From NCBI RefSeq assembly GCF_000003855.2, contig NW_003101681.1, positions 228,039 to 292,038 on the forward strand: a stretch of 64,000 nucleotides of DNA, in the 5' to 3' direction. This document shows, piece after piece, positions 22,957 through 34,558 of the stretch (position 1 is its first letter; every line of letters begins with the position of its first letter). Origin of the DNA: Blastomyces gilchristii SLH14081 (lineage: Eukaryota > Ascomycota > Eurotiomycetes > Onygenales > Ajellomycetaceae). The position numbers were made by a program, and so were the translations under genes. The notes under the pieces were generated by a model. It did no database searches, was not told the origin of the DNA, and saw only the letters and a program-made list of their open reading frames with translations.

Positions 22957-23780
22957 CTACTTCTCAATAATTCTCTCATCAATCTTACAGTTAACAGGAT
23001 TCACTGGGCATAAAGGAAAACTCATTGACAACTTCTCATTGAAAAAACAGCTTGTATTATGTAAGTCAACATTGTGATTCACACTGATAATAACCTGAGA
23101 ACCTTCTTCAACAAATGATTTCAGTGTATAATTATGATAGAACCTGATCAATTAGTTGTTTATCATCAGCATGCTCTGCAACTTCTTCATAACATGGCAA
23201 TAATCATCATCATCTTCTTACTTATGACACATCATCTTCTGCAATCTTCTAATATAATATTTCATGATAATATAAGACTCTCTGAGAATCTATAATAATA
23301 TCTGTTAACATCTAAGCTTTCTCTAGAAATATAGTGAACATACAGCACAGCATATTAAATCATGAAAATGATAATTATTGCATGTCTTTCTAATATCAGA
23401 AATAATACATTTACACAACAGCTTAAATTCAGTTACATGAAGGCAGCATGCACAGATCTCCTCAGGCTTTATTACATAGTGAGTGTCATAATAAGCTTTG
23501 AGAATGACAAACTTGAGCTTGTGAGTAGACATTGTTATTTGACTAAACTGTTTAGTTAGAGGTTGGTTTATACATCATCTATGATTAAGATTTAACTTAC
23601 TTTTATTGTATTGAAGGACAGACGGGTGAGTGAAGCAGCAGGGGCAGCAGCAGGGGCAGCAGCAGGTGATGTGACAGGGGGATTTTCATGTTGATAAGTA
23701 GGTTGTTACTGATTAAAAGAAAGATGAAGAAAATGAAGTAAGAAGCTCATATTTATACTTACAATATGAGTAAATAACAC
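22957..23780 (-). pseudogene. Unrecognised Cys-rich protein relic with a retained intron
   Basis: On the minus strand an exon near 23780-23601 is Gln- then Pro/Ala-rich (NPPVTSPAAAPAAAPAAS, the GCAGCAGCAGGGGCAGCAG tract at about 23635-23667). It ends at a GTAAGT donor. A 53-nt intron (23600-23548) with branch CTAAC and a CAG acceptor leads into FSQITMSTHKLKFVILKAYY. A Cys cluster follows (ICACCLHVTEFKLLCKC and ICCAVC; C-x2-C and C-x-C pairs), compatible with zinc binding. A further in-phase segment ends near 22957 (VEEGSQVIISVNHNVDLHN). No family is recognised. The retained intron argues for a gene copied at DNA level rather than a retroposed copy. Confidence 0.45.
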
Positions 23781-24069
23781 ATGAGTAAGTTAATAATGTC
23801 TAAATAAGTATATTTCTATTCACTTCTATAACTCTACAATTCATGATTGATTCAGAAGTTAGCAGAAGTTGTTAGAAATTGCAAGAAGTTTACAGAAGAT
23901 TTATTATAGAAGATATCTAACTACTTGATAGTGTCATTTTCTATAGAGAAGTTGTCTCTTTCTCTGTGAGAAGGAGTTTGAACACAGTCAAAATGAGATA
24001 TCTTTATGAATATAATATCTGTGTTTGCATTTCATTCATTAAATAATGTTCATTTGCAGAGGGTTTGAA

Positions 24070-25280
24070 TATCAATACTATTATTATTACTTTGCTGCTT
24101 GAATGAAGTGTGAACTTGAGCAGTTATAGATATGTGAACTTATGAACTTAAAGAAGAATGAACTCAGAGACTTGAAGAAGAAGTGAACTGCAGAGTAGTG
24201 AAAGCACTGACAATAGATATGACTAGAGTAGCAGAGGCTTCAGCAGCAGCAACAGCAGCTGAAAGAGCTGTAGAGATCTCAGTGAAAATCTCATTAAGTT
24301 GCTGTGCTCTTTTTACTGTGTGTTGAGTAGTCATTCAGGCCAGATTATTGTCTTTCACATATCATATAGCTATGAGCTGCTGAGCTGCTGTCATTTCACT
24401 GATTGAATCACTACTTGATATTTCAGTAGGTACTGCAATCTCTGCTGCTCTCTCTCTGTTTCTGATTGTCTGATATTGACATCTTTCTATGAGAATAGCT
24501 TCATACACTTTATTTACAGCTGCAATTTGACTCAACAGAAAGCTGTGAAGCTGATCTTCAAATTCATCTCAATAGCTTTAAATCTGAAGAAGATTAGCAG
24601 CATCACACAATTCATTTCAATTGAATTCAAAGATAGATATCTTCTGATGAAAAAGAGCAGCTATCTGTCACTAACATTGAGTAGATATAAATTGTGAAGC
24701 TGACACTGAAAAGTCTTGATTATGATGATACTGTTTCTTCACACATTTGATACATCAGTTCTTAAGTTCTGACAGCAGAATGGCACTGCAACTATTGCCT
24801 TGAGATGCCTTGATAATGTTTGTAGTGAGTGGCTGTTTAAATACAGATATGCAGCTTGGATTGCATCTGCTGCAGCATTTCTTCACAGAAGTGTTCATTC
24901 TATTCATATTAAATGAGAGTTGATTCTTCTCAAGATAGGTCAGAAGGGCTTTTCAGTAACATGAGTCATTGATAATTCTCTTTCAGTTGATGAAGAGATT
25001 AACTTATCTTTGTATTTCATTCTCTATTCATGTCTTCACAGTGATTGTTCTACATTGACTTTGACTCTGACTTGTCATATTTGATGCAATACTTTCAGCA
25101 TCAGATATGTTCTTCAAGTTCATGAACTGTGATAGCTGGCTGGCCTGATATCAAGTTCTTTGCTGAGATCTTTGTTTTGCTGATAGTTGAGAAGATTGAA
25201 CAGCTTTCTTTTCATAATCTTCAAAGTCAAATGCTCAGTAGAGAAGAAGAATCAAGACATGGCTTTTTCAATCTAATCTG
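24070..25280 (-). pseudogene. Unrecognised long protein relic
   Basis: Read on the minus strand with TGA passed through, about 400 codons stay protein-like. Segments in order are AFDFEDYEKKAVQSSQLSAK, FMNLKNISDAESIASNMTSQ, VNLFIN, YLEKNQLSFNMNRMNTSVKK, a small Cys group (KKCCSRCNPSC), ASQGNSCSAILLSELK, DEFEDQLHSFLLSQIAAVNK, TIRNRERAAEIAVPTEISS, and an Ala/Ser/Thr-rich helix (EISTALSAAVAAAEASATL). Composition looks like a basic, Ser/Gln-rich nuclear or transposon-borne protein. I do not recognise it. Plus-strand frames of 73 and 62 codons here are shadows. Confidence 0.45.
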
Positions 25281-25439
25281 TGATCTTCTCACTCACATCA
25301 TTGTCAAACATTCATGATATCACCTCTCTTAATAGGAAATTCTCATACAACAGTATGCTTGACATCTGGAATATTTATACTTATACTCAGTGAGATTGTT
25401 ATCATCATGATTTATATTTTTAATGTTGATTTCATGAAC

Positions 25440-26600
25440 TTCTCAAAGTGAATATTCTGATTCACTTCAGACACTTGAGATGTGAAATGCTGAATGATAT
25501 CATTGATGAAAGAGATGTCAGTATTATTAACATTCTGCCTGTTATTCTGACAGATCTGAAGAAGTATTGATCAGAAATATTACACTGCTTATTGAATTTT
25601 AACATGACTATTAATAAAGATAATGATCTTTAAAATGTGTTGAGATATGATCTTTTCATCTGTATCAATGGCCTTGTTTAATAAAAAATATAACATATCA
25701 TAGAATACAAGTTTACTGTGTGAAATTGAATATATGCTGATAAAGATATCAGAACAGTTAATAGAAGTTCAAATAACCTGAGTCTGCTATGAGTTTACAT
25801 CAATAAAATGAAATTCAGTCTCTTGAAGAATGATATTCTCAGCTTTACTACTGAGAATTGCAGAACAGTCAAATCAGACAATATTCTTATAAAGAAGTAA
25901 TCTCAGATGCCTCAGCCTGATAAACTGACTACAGAATTGACTTCACTGTGTGATAAGATAACACTCATTAATAGCTACAAGCTCAATCTTTTCTTATAAA
26001 GTAGAGTCTTGAAGAACATGCTGAAATTACTTATAAAGAGCTTGCTCTGAACTGAGCAGTATATGTATATACTCACTCTATTAAATATGTTTAAGTAAGT
26101 CTTCTTATCTCTGAAGATTATCAGCACTGATCAGACAAGAATTAACACTGAGAAACTATGCTATATCTCTTGTTTACTGATTATCAAGCTTGTTTAGAGA
26201 AATCAGTTGAATAATTATCTTTTCTGTCAGAATTATATAGAATTGAAGAATAAGACTCTTTTCATAGCTAGTTCTGATAATGAATAAAGTGTCACTATAT
26301 TCATATATCATGTACTGAAGTATATGAACTTATTCTATACATGACTGAAGAGTATACTCAGAATCTGAATGTAAGTCTTGAAGTATTTATTGAAGACAAT
26401 ACTGAATAACATTCTGTTGCTTATTGATACTATCTGATTCAGTATAGCTTATAATAAGTTGTGACATATCTTCAATATTCATTGAAAGTATTTGCTTTAA
26501 TAATGACTTTTAAAGCTGCTGTTGTAGCTGACTTGCACATTTTCTTTGATTTCTCTTGATTATATTTGATACAGTTGATGAAATGTTGTCTGACTCAGCT
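25440..26600 (-). pseudogene. Unrecognised helical protein relic
   Basis: The minus strand gives a long, mostly hydrophobic-charged frame interrupted by TGA and some TAA/TAG: SAESDNISSTVSNIIKRNQR, LSMNIEDMSQLIISYTESDS, LQYMIYEYSDTLFIIRTSYE, ILTEKIIIQLISLNKLDNQ, LLSSEQALYK, SAILSSKAENIILQETEFHF, NNTDISFINDIIQHFTSQVS. Repeated Leu/Ile-rich helices suggest an all-alpha protein. No catalytic motif or family is recognised. Confidence 0.4.
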
Positions 26601-26625
26601 GTCAAAAAGAAGTGTTATATGATTG

Positions 26626-26745
26626 ATTCAGAAGTTATCAGAAGATCTCAGAAGTTATCAGAAGTTATCACAAGTTAATATACTATGTGAGATTGTCAAG
26701 AGTTCAGAAGTTATCAGAAGTTATCAGAAGTTGCTGAAAAATACA
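26626..26745 (+). repeat. 10-bp tandem/dispersed repeat (CAGAAGTTAT)n
   Basis: The decamer CAGAAGTTAT and close variants occur six or more times, partly in tandem (26630-26680 and 26700-26735). Similar motifs, GATTCAGAAGTTAGCAGAAG and variants, occur near 11140, 12430, 23850 and 27150. Confidence 0.75.
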
Positions 26746-27584
26746 CTTAATACTTTAACTATAGTCTCTGATGACTGAATAGATGTTTTAATAGCAAGAT
26801 CAAGATATTGAATGACTAGATATGATCATAATTGAAAAATTAGTAAATTATTTCTATGTTTAAAATCATAGTAGCAGTTTTCAACATGACACTTCATACT
26901 CAGAATATATATATTTTCAGATAAAAATTACATCAATCAACAGAAAATTGAAAAATTAATTCTTCAAGATAATAGAGAAATAATCTATAAGTGATATTAT
27001 ACAGTGTTTCTATCTTAAATATTATGATTGAAGCAAATTATTCCTGTATTACTAATAAATAGAAACCATTTTTTCTCAGATGCTTCATGAAGAGTTTGCT
27101 GAGAATGTCTCATTTAGGTTTAGTGTAAGCTCTGTGACAGTTAATTGACTCAGATGTTAGCAGAACTTGGCAGAAAGTAGCAGTAGTTCAGATTGAGTTA
27201 GCTCAGAGTGAAGTGGCTGAGTTTACTGAGATAATAATCTGAAGAGGTTATTGAGAGTGTCACATGATACCCAGACATATAGAAGATGATTAGGTTGTGT
27301 AATTAATCTATATAGCTAGCAAGCTCTACTAATAAGTAGATTGAATACATGACTAGAGTAGATGTAGTAATCACTAACAAGATACAATGATAGAAAAGAT
27401 TTATCACTCAATGTTTCTTCAAATTTTTATTTTTATTTCTGTGCTGAATGATACATATCAGATTTAATATCATAGTAAGTCAGTGTGATATTCAATATCT
27501 ATATTTATTTCAGTCACTAACTAATACTAGAATAATTCTAATAACACAAGTTTTCACATCACTATCACTACAAGTAAAGCCTGG

Positions 27585-28130
27585 ATGACTGCTTGCAAGT
27601 CTGCTGTTATCTCCTTATTCATCAATTTTGAGGCAAAAAGAGAAGAGGCTTGGAATGAGAGTAAGCCTGTTATCAACTCTCTTTCAAAACCTCAGAGAAG
27701 TGTAGTCATAGTCTTTCTATCAACTTATGCTTACTATATTCTAATACAAGCTGTGATTAATAATTACTCACAAATGATGAGTTCTGTTCATTATGAATTA
27801 TAGCATGCTGACTAATGTCTATGTCAGGCCACATCTTCCACAGCTCATCAACTAAAAATGATATCAAAATACAGATCAGAAGGACTTGTGTTTTTATCAG
27901 AAAAGACAGATATTGAAAATACATTTACAATTGTGATATCTCTTTATATATCTGGCATGGTAAAAGTTGAAGAGTAAGTGATAGATATGAATCATATCTA
28001 TCATATTTTGAGCAACTGTTTTGTTGAGATTCTGAATGACAGCAAGCTCACAGCATTGATCATGAATGAGATTGTATAAGCAATTCATGAGTTATCATCT
28101 TACATTGTAGGAATTGTATTAAGTTAAGAA
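27585..28130 (+). pseudogene. Unrecognised protein relic
   Basis: The first 73 codons are free of stops (KREEAWNESKPVINSLSKPQ, VVIVFLSTYAYYILIQAVIN). The frame then continues past TAG/TGA codons with protein-like sequence (MISKYRSEGLVFLSEKTDIE, VISLYISGMVKVEE, SNCFVEILNDSKLTALIMNE). A minus-strand frame over the second half is also open but has poorer composition. No family is recognised. Confidence 0.35.
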
Positions 28131-28164
28131 ACTTTTTTTTATTAAACTAAACATAAGTTTTGGA

Positions 28165-30470
28165 TTATGCTGTACTGTCTGAAGTATAGAGATTCACACC
28201 TTGAGATGCAAATTGCTGCATTTCATAGTTTGCACTGTCAAAATTTTCAAAGTCTAATATAAGAGTGACTGCATTCTGAGATGCAAACAGCTGCATTTCA
28301 TGATTGACATTGCCAAGGTCATTGAAGTCTGAACTGTGAGAGATGACCTGACAGATGAAGGCTTTCATTACACTATCAAAGCAGTTAAAGTCTAAATTAT
28401 GAGAGATAGTCTGAGATGCAAATTCTTGTCTCATATTATTCAAACTGAAGTCACCAGACTTAGAATTTGAAGAGAATAGAAATCTCAGAAATAATGAATT
28501 ACTGTGCTCTTCAGGCTGTCACTGACATCCCTGCTCACTTTCAGTAATATTCAGTCATACTACTAGCACTGAATTCACTGGCTGAAATACAATACTTCAA
28601 GACAATATGCTTCATATATCTGTATTCCCTGATTGAACATTTTGATACAGTTCATTGACTGTAGATTTTCCTTGTGATATACTTTAAGAGTAATTTCTGA
28701 AAGATATCAGCTGCTTAATATTCATATTGTATAATTCAGAACTGTTATCTCTGCACTCTGAATTCCCTGCTTCTTCAGAATGAGATAGATTGATCACAGC
28801 ATTTGTCAGAGAATCCAGTTCACTATACTAGTATATTTGATATTGAGGCAGAATTCCATCAGTGTCATACAGAGCTGTTGAATCTGAATAGTGCATTTCA
28901 GAGAGATGAAGATTAGATGCTGATAAGTTTTCAGAATCTTATATATCATTGAGTTTTCTGACAGAGCTTTCTCTAGAGAATAGCAGTTCAATTTCTTTAG
29001 TGATACAGTGTTGTGAAATCAAATGACAGCATCTGACTGTGTAGGAGAATGAGTGAGATTGAGGACTTTCAGAGTAATATCACTTATTTTGCCTGCATTC
29101 TACATGATGATGTGAGTAAAGAGTATTCTCTTGAAACAGTCAGTTCTCACCATTGTATGTTGATTGACTCAACTCAACTCAACATGAAGCTTTTTTAAGA
29201 GTATTGAGTATGTTTTCTTGACCTTTGAGAAGGGAGGAAAAGTTATGAATATCTAGATAAGTCAGAGTATCAAAGAATTCATACACAAAGAATATTGCTA
29301 TCTCTATTTCAGAGATGTCATATACATTCTCAACTGTCAGTTATTTAGTTCCATGCTTGAGTGTGATATAAGCAGTTTCAGTGTCAATGAACTGAATCAC
29401 ACATTTCATATAATATCTAAAGTTCTCATTCTTATTCCTAGCTGATAACAGTATTCTGAACATATCATCTAATCTTATGCTTTCTGCTTGTTACAGATTG
29501 CTTTCTCATTGATGAAAATCAAGTGCTAGAGATCACTGAGTAAGACACTGAATGAATCTTTTCTTAGACTCTGATGTGTTCTTTCTGATAATGCTTTTTA
29601 TATGATCAAGATGACAGTCTTCACTCTGTAAATTCTCAAAGAACCCTTCAACTATGTTGTGTGAACTGTGTTTTGAAAATTGACAGATATCATTGAGATT
29701 TTCTTTTATCTTCTGCAAAAGACACTGAGCCTGAGACAAGGAAGAAGAATTGAAATTAGATGAACATGGCTCTGAAAGTACAACATTCATTGTAGATTGT
29801 ATCTCATCTTCAGAAACTGAATTCTCTCTTTCAGAAGTGAAATTTGAAGCAGTGGATTGCTGAACTGATTCAGGGTCACTGAAAACAGAATAAATCAAAC
29901 CCTCTTCATAAGCATTATCTAGAGTGTCAGTGATTTACTGAAGCAATTCATTATTGATAGAAGTAGAAGAAGTGTGAAAGAAGTAAGTAGCAGTGTGCAT
30001 CTACTGATATGATACACTGAAAGAGTATTGAATAACTGTTACTTCAACTTATTCTGCAATTATCTCAAGAGCAAAAATTATATTCATGTGATGAACTCTT
30101 AGCAAGTCTGAAGATACTTGCAGTAAGGCTTTCAAAATTAACAGTACTTCTGATTCAAGTGTTATCTTGAGCTGTTGAACTTAAGAAAAGAAGAAGAATA
30201 AAGCTTCAGCAAGAATTTGATGAGATGAAATAAGCTAGATGAGATTAGTAGCAATACAAATATTGATAGTATTGTTTATCACCAGTGATTATTATTTCAT
30301 TGATAGTTCATTAATAAGCTCATCAACAAACTCTTGTTTTATTGATAGTTCACTGACCAGCCTCTTAATCAATTCATCAGCTGATGAAGCAGTCAGTGAA
30401 CAGTGAAACAGATAGGACTTACTGATCTGTATAATAATGTCTGTTGAATCACCTGCACTGATGAAGAAAA
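28165..30470 (-). pseudogene. Unrecognised long protein relic with internal repeats
   Basis: On the minus strand, protein-like sequence extends from about 30470 to 28165. It begins with SSADELIKRLVSELSIKQEF, passes through ILAEALFFFF and LESEVLLILKALLQVSSDLL, then a stop-free 121 codons (29898-29533) with the acidic/Ser-rich TSERENSVSEDEIQSTMNVV. A segment around FFVYEFFDTLTYLDIHNFSS follows. It ends in three copies of a roughly 30-residue unit containing M-x-x-FASQ, ISH and DF (28443-28165). Stops are chiefly TGA. Frame continuity was followed by eye and may hide indels. No family is recognised. Confidence 0.42.
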
Positions 30471-31260
30471 CTCACTAATCTCTCTATTGACTAAATTTCT
30501 AAAAGTACAGAGATCATTATTTTGTGACTCTTCTAAGTTAATATATCACAGATAAGTCATTTTCTGTCTGTTCTGAAAGAACAACTACTGATATTGTATT
30601 AAAGTTGCTTTGATCTCTACAGTATCACTCTACTCAGTTTCATCTCATCAACACTGTATACTGTGAAATGAACTTTTCTCTCAAGCAGCAGTGCTGTAAT
30701 GACCTAGACTTCAGATAAGAGTGATATTGAGTCTGAAAATGAGTCTTTTTGAACTTTCTTTTTCAATATTGATAGTAACATGTAGCTCTCAGCTGATCTA
30801 ATATTTTAATTAACAGAAATCTGAAGCTCTGTCATTCAGCAGTCTAGAACATCATCAGTATCTGTTTATCTTCACTGAATCATCAAACTGAGGTAATGAA
30901 GATTGTGATCTCTGATGACTGTGTTTTTCTGATTAATACATCTTATTCACTCACTTATTGTCTTATTTGAATGCTGACTGATCATTCATACTTGAATACT
31001 TTGATTTCACATCTGCATTCATTTGCAGTTTTGGCATCAGTATCTTACTGTGACTGAACACCTTAATTATCATAATTTTTACTCATGTATGTACTGAAGA
31101 AGATAATTATGAGCTTTCAGAAGTGAGCAGTCAATGCCACTTTCTTCAACTTTAAAGAAGAAGATATTTCCTTCTTCAACAATGATTTTTATATCTGAAT
31201 TAAATATCTTTTAGTTGTCTTATACTCATCAGACATCATCAATAACTAGATTTTACAGAA
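30471..31260. other. AT-rich stretch, no gene seen
   Basis: Only short frames occur on either strand. A minus-strand piece near 31120-31200 (IIVEEGNIFFFKVEESG) is protein-like but too short to call. Confidence 0.45.
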
Positions 31261-31280
31261 TATCAGAATGAAAATCATTC

Positions 31281-31850
31281 ATTATGAGAACATTATTCAA
31301 GTCATGACAGCTCAGGCTGAAAGATTTGATGTCATGTGTGTTATATTAGCAAAAGTCTCAGATCTTGTAAAGAGTCAAGCTGAATAAATCACTCAGCAGA
31401 CTCAAAAGTTGATTGATGCTGTAACAAAGATTCAATAAGATGCATAGACTGTAGCAAATGTGTATCAAGATCATCTTCATAAGCTTAGCATGTGAGGGAA
31501 TGCAATGAAGAAGAAGATCTTAAAAAATAATAAGCTGAATACATTGCAGACTGTAAAGACAAACTTCAGACTAGTGTTTAAGCTGTCAAAACACTTAGAA
31601 TACTGCAGCAAAAGAATAAAATATGCAATGAAATTCAATACTATGAGAATTAAAACAGTTCATAAGCTCTGTGAAAGTTATTCTGATGCTGTTATCACTC
31701 TATCAACAAGCTATCCTGTCAAAGTATGAATAGAATCAAGTGTGAAAGTATTTGACAGTCTGATAAAGATGTTGAAGAAGGATGTAGAGAAAGAAGTAGA
31801 GATGAATTAATTATATGAGATTTTAAATATCATGAATACACTCAAAGAAG
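31281..31850 (+). pseudogene. Coiled-coil protein relic
   Basis: Reading through TGA/TAA gives an amphipathic helical protein: QAERFDVMCVILAKVSDLVK, TQQTQKLIDAVTKIQ, VANVYQDHLHKLSM, then a stop-free 74 codons at 31505-31729 (MKKKILKNNKLNTLQTVKTN, KLCESYSDAVITLSTSYPVK), and VFDSLIKMLKKDVEKEVEMN. A further frame (31866-32426, Ser/Thr-rich) may belong to it or to a separate relic. No family is recognised. Confidence 0.4.
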
Positions 31851-32429
31851 AGAGACTGATGTGTAGTGAGTTTAAGATTCTTCATAGTATGTGTTCATTC
31901 TCATTTCTCAATATTTTCTTCACTAACAGAGTACTCAGATAAAATCTCTCAGTATCAAGAGATTAATCTCTCTTCTGTCTTCTTAACTACTCTGCAGAAT
32001 GAATACTCACCTACAATGAGTGAGTCAACATTTTACTCAGTATGTGAGTGTGCCAGCTTATCAGTGAATCAACTGCTGAATCTACAGTAAATAGAATTAA
32101 CAGCACCAGTCTTCTATCAGTGTATAACAATCATCATTTTCTTATTTTAGAAGGCATGACTAATCAATGAATAGAGCATGACAGCTCATCTAAAAATTAC
32201 AATTTTGAACTATCAACTTGTCTCAGCACTGAATGAGACTAACTTGACACTTATCATAATACAATTTATTCTTCAAAAAGACACAAGTCTGAAGATTCAC
32301 AATCATCATTCTGAGAGAGTAGAGATAAGAAAATATCTTTTAAAATATTCATATACTGCAATCAACAACTCATCAATAGAGACTGAACTTATATACACAA
32401 ACACTCTTACTGTTAATATATTATAACTA

Positions 32430-32990
32430 GCTGAATCATTCAGAACAGTGCTTCAGAACAGAGAAAGAAGCTAAAATATTATATCTGACAGCATTATTTC
32501 TGAAGAATAATGATAACACTCAGAATGTGATGGAATTGATATAATATTCTCAAGACTTAATCACTCTAATTCAATCTCAATCACTGAACTTTCACTCTCT
32601 GTCTTATCTGCTCAGAAACTAAGATATTTAGTGATCTATATACACTCTTTTCTCATGCACTATGCAAATTTTGCTACTGAGAAGATAACAGTTTATAGTT
32701 ATAATAATTATCTCTATATTAATTTTCTCTAATTATTTCAGTTTCAATTGTGTTTGAGTTGCTCTCTTTATATAATCTCTTATCTTTTACTGTCTTCTCT
32801 ATCTAATACAGAGCTCTGTTTGATTTTATGTTATACATGAGTTATTTATTTCTGATTGATAATTTCTCTCTATATACTGTGTATTAAAGAAAAACCAACT
32901 TTTTCATGTAAAAAACACTGTAACATGACATTACATGCACTTCATCAAAAATTCATGAATATGTAGTAATACCTGCTCAGTGACATTATT
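32430..32990. other. AT-rich stretch, no gene seen
   Basis: No frame of interest. Near 32886 the sequence AAAGAAAAACCAACTTTTT resembles, inverted, the right border of the pyrimidine tract at 10407-10435. Confidence 0.5.
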
Positions 32991-32997
32991 CTAGCAA

Positions 32998-34020
32998 TTG
33001 CTTCTATCATTCTTATCTCTTCTATCATCATCACTGTCTCTAACACTCTGCAGTACTCTCTATTACTTCTATTCTCATCTTATCACTCACTCTCTTACCA
33101 TCTCTATCACCTCTATCACTCTCTTACCACCTCTATCACCTCTATCCTCTCTATCACTACTACTGCCTCTACTGCCCCGCAGCCCTCTCTATCACTTTCA
33201 CTTCATATCTCTACTCTCATCTTATCACTCACTCTCTTACCATCTCTATTATTTCTTTCACTTCTACTCCCTCTTTACCACCTCTATGATCTCTATCATC
33301 TCTATCATCTCTATCACCTCTTTCATCTCTATTCTCTCTACTATTATCACTATCTCTACTGCTCTTCAGTCTCTTCTATCACTTTTACTATCTCTACTCC
33401 TCTCTTACTATCTCTACCACATTTTGATCTCTGTGTTTATAGTAGTTATATACTGCTAAATACTCTGTAATAAAATCTCATGTGATGTCATATATATCTC
33501 TTTGAATTTATAAATGAGATTGAATAGCTGACTCTGCAGTCTATACAGCTCTGATTAATCTGATAATAATGATAGAGATGATACAGAGTGAAAGAGAGTA
33601 GTAGAAGAAGTAGAGGTGATGATGATAATAGAGAGAGTAGAGAGTGAAAGGAGTGGAAGAAGTGGTAAGAGTGAGTAGAGATAGAGAATGAAAGTGATAG
33701 AGAGATTGTGAGGTGATAGAGACAGTGATAGTGATAAGAGAAGATAGATGAAAGAGGTGATAAGAGAGTAGAAGTAGAGGATGAAAGTGGTAGAGATGAT
33801 AAGATGGGGTAGAGATAGGGGGTGAAAGTGATAGGGGGAGCTGCGGGGCGGTAGACGCGATGGTGATGGTAGAGGGGGTAGAGGGTAAGAGGTGGAAGGG
33901 GTGGAAGGGGTGGAAGGAGTGGTAAGAGGTGGTAAAGGGGGGGTAAAGAGGGGGTAGAGAGTGGTCGGGAGGTAGAGTGAAAGTGGTAGAGGGGGCTGTG
34001 CAAGCAGCAAAGCAAGTGTA
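32998..34020. repeat. Large imperfect inverted repeat of pyrimidine/purine minisatellite
   Basis: The left arm (about 32998-33430) is CTCTATCATC-type pyrimidine-rich on the + strand. The right arm (about 33560-34010) is the purine-rich complement (GTAGAGATGATAAG, GGTGGAAGG). Both contain a CTGCGGGGC/GCCCCGCAG landmark (33174-33183 and 33840-33848). The right arm ends in CTGTGCAAGCAGCAAAGC, the reverse complement of the edge at 10249-10266. The spacer is about 130 bp. ORFs of 153-182 codons across the arms consist of Ser/Leu/Pro/Tyr/His repeats and are not genes. GG and CC are frequent in the right arm, unlike the rest of the block. Confidence 0.85.
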
Positions 34021-34558
34021 AGTGAGCATTTAATACTTGTTATGAAATTAAAGAAAAATGATTGATTACTCATCCTTGCTTGCACCAATAAGAAATAGTG
34101 CATCCTGAAAAATTAGAAATTTCAAATACTGATGAAAATCTCAGCTATGTCAAATTCTAAACTATACACAGCTGAAATTAAGAACTTTCATTATAAGTGA
34201 TGACTTGTACAGACTATAATAATCCTCTCTATAATATAATCAGAATCTCTGATTAATCAGATTAGATGTGTAATTTATCTGTAATATATATAAAGATATT
34301 ATAAAATCAAAATTACAGAGAGACTCTATTTTTCTAGCTCTGACTATCAGTCTGTCACAATTTCATCTCACTAAACCTAGATAAAAAGATCATGTGTACT
34401 ATCTAAAAATTTCATATAACTTGGTAATACAGGATCCCTCTAGTACATATATATCTAAGAACAGGTGATAGTGACTTAAAATGACTATATAAGCATATAA
34501 TTTCTCATATTCATTCATGTTGTTCATGCTTCTCTTTTCATTGCTAAATTAATATATA
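34021..34558. other. AT-rich stretch, no gene seen
   Basis: No coding signal. It forms the upstream region of the next relic gene. Confidence 0.5.

Noticed and set aside
32998..34103. ORFs of 153-182 codons in the 33-34 kb pyrimidine/purine repeat
   Set aside because: All are Ser/Leu/Tyr/Pro/His repeats translated from a minisatellite. Three phases are open at once, which is expected from composition.
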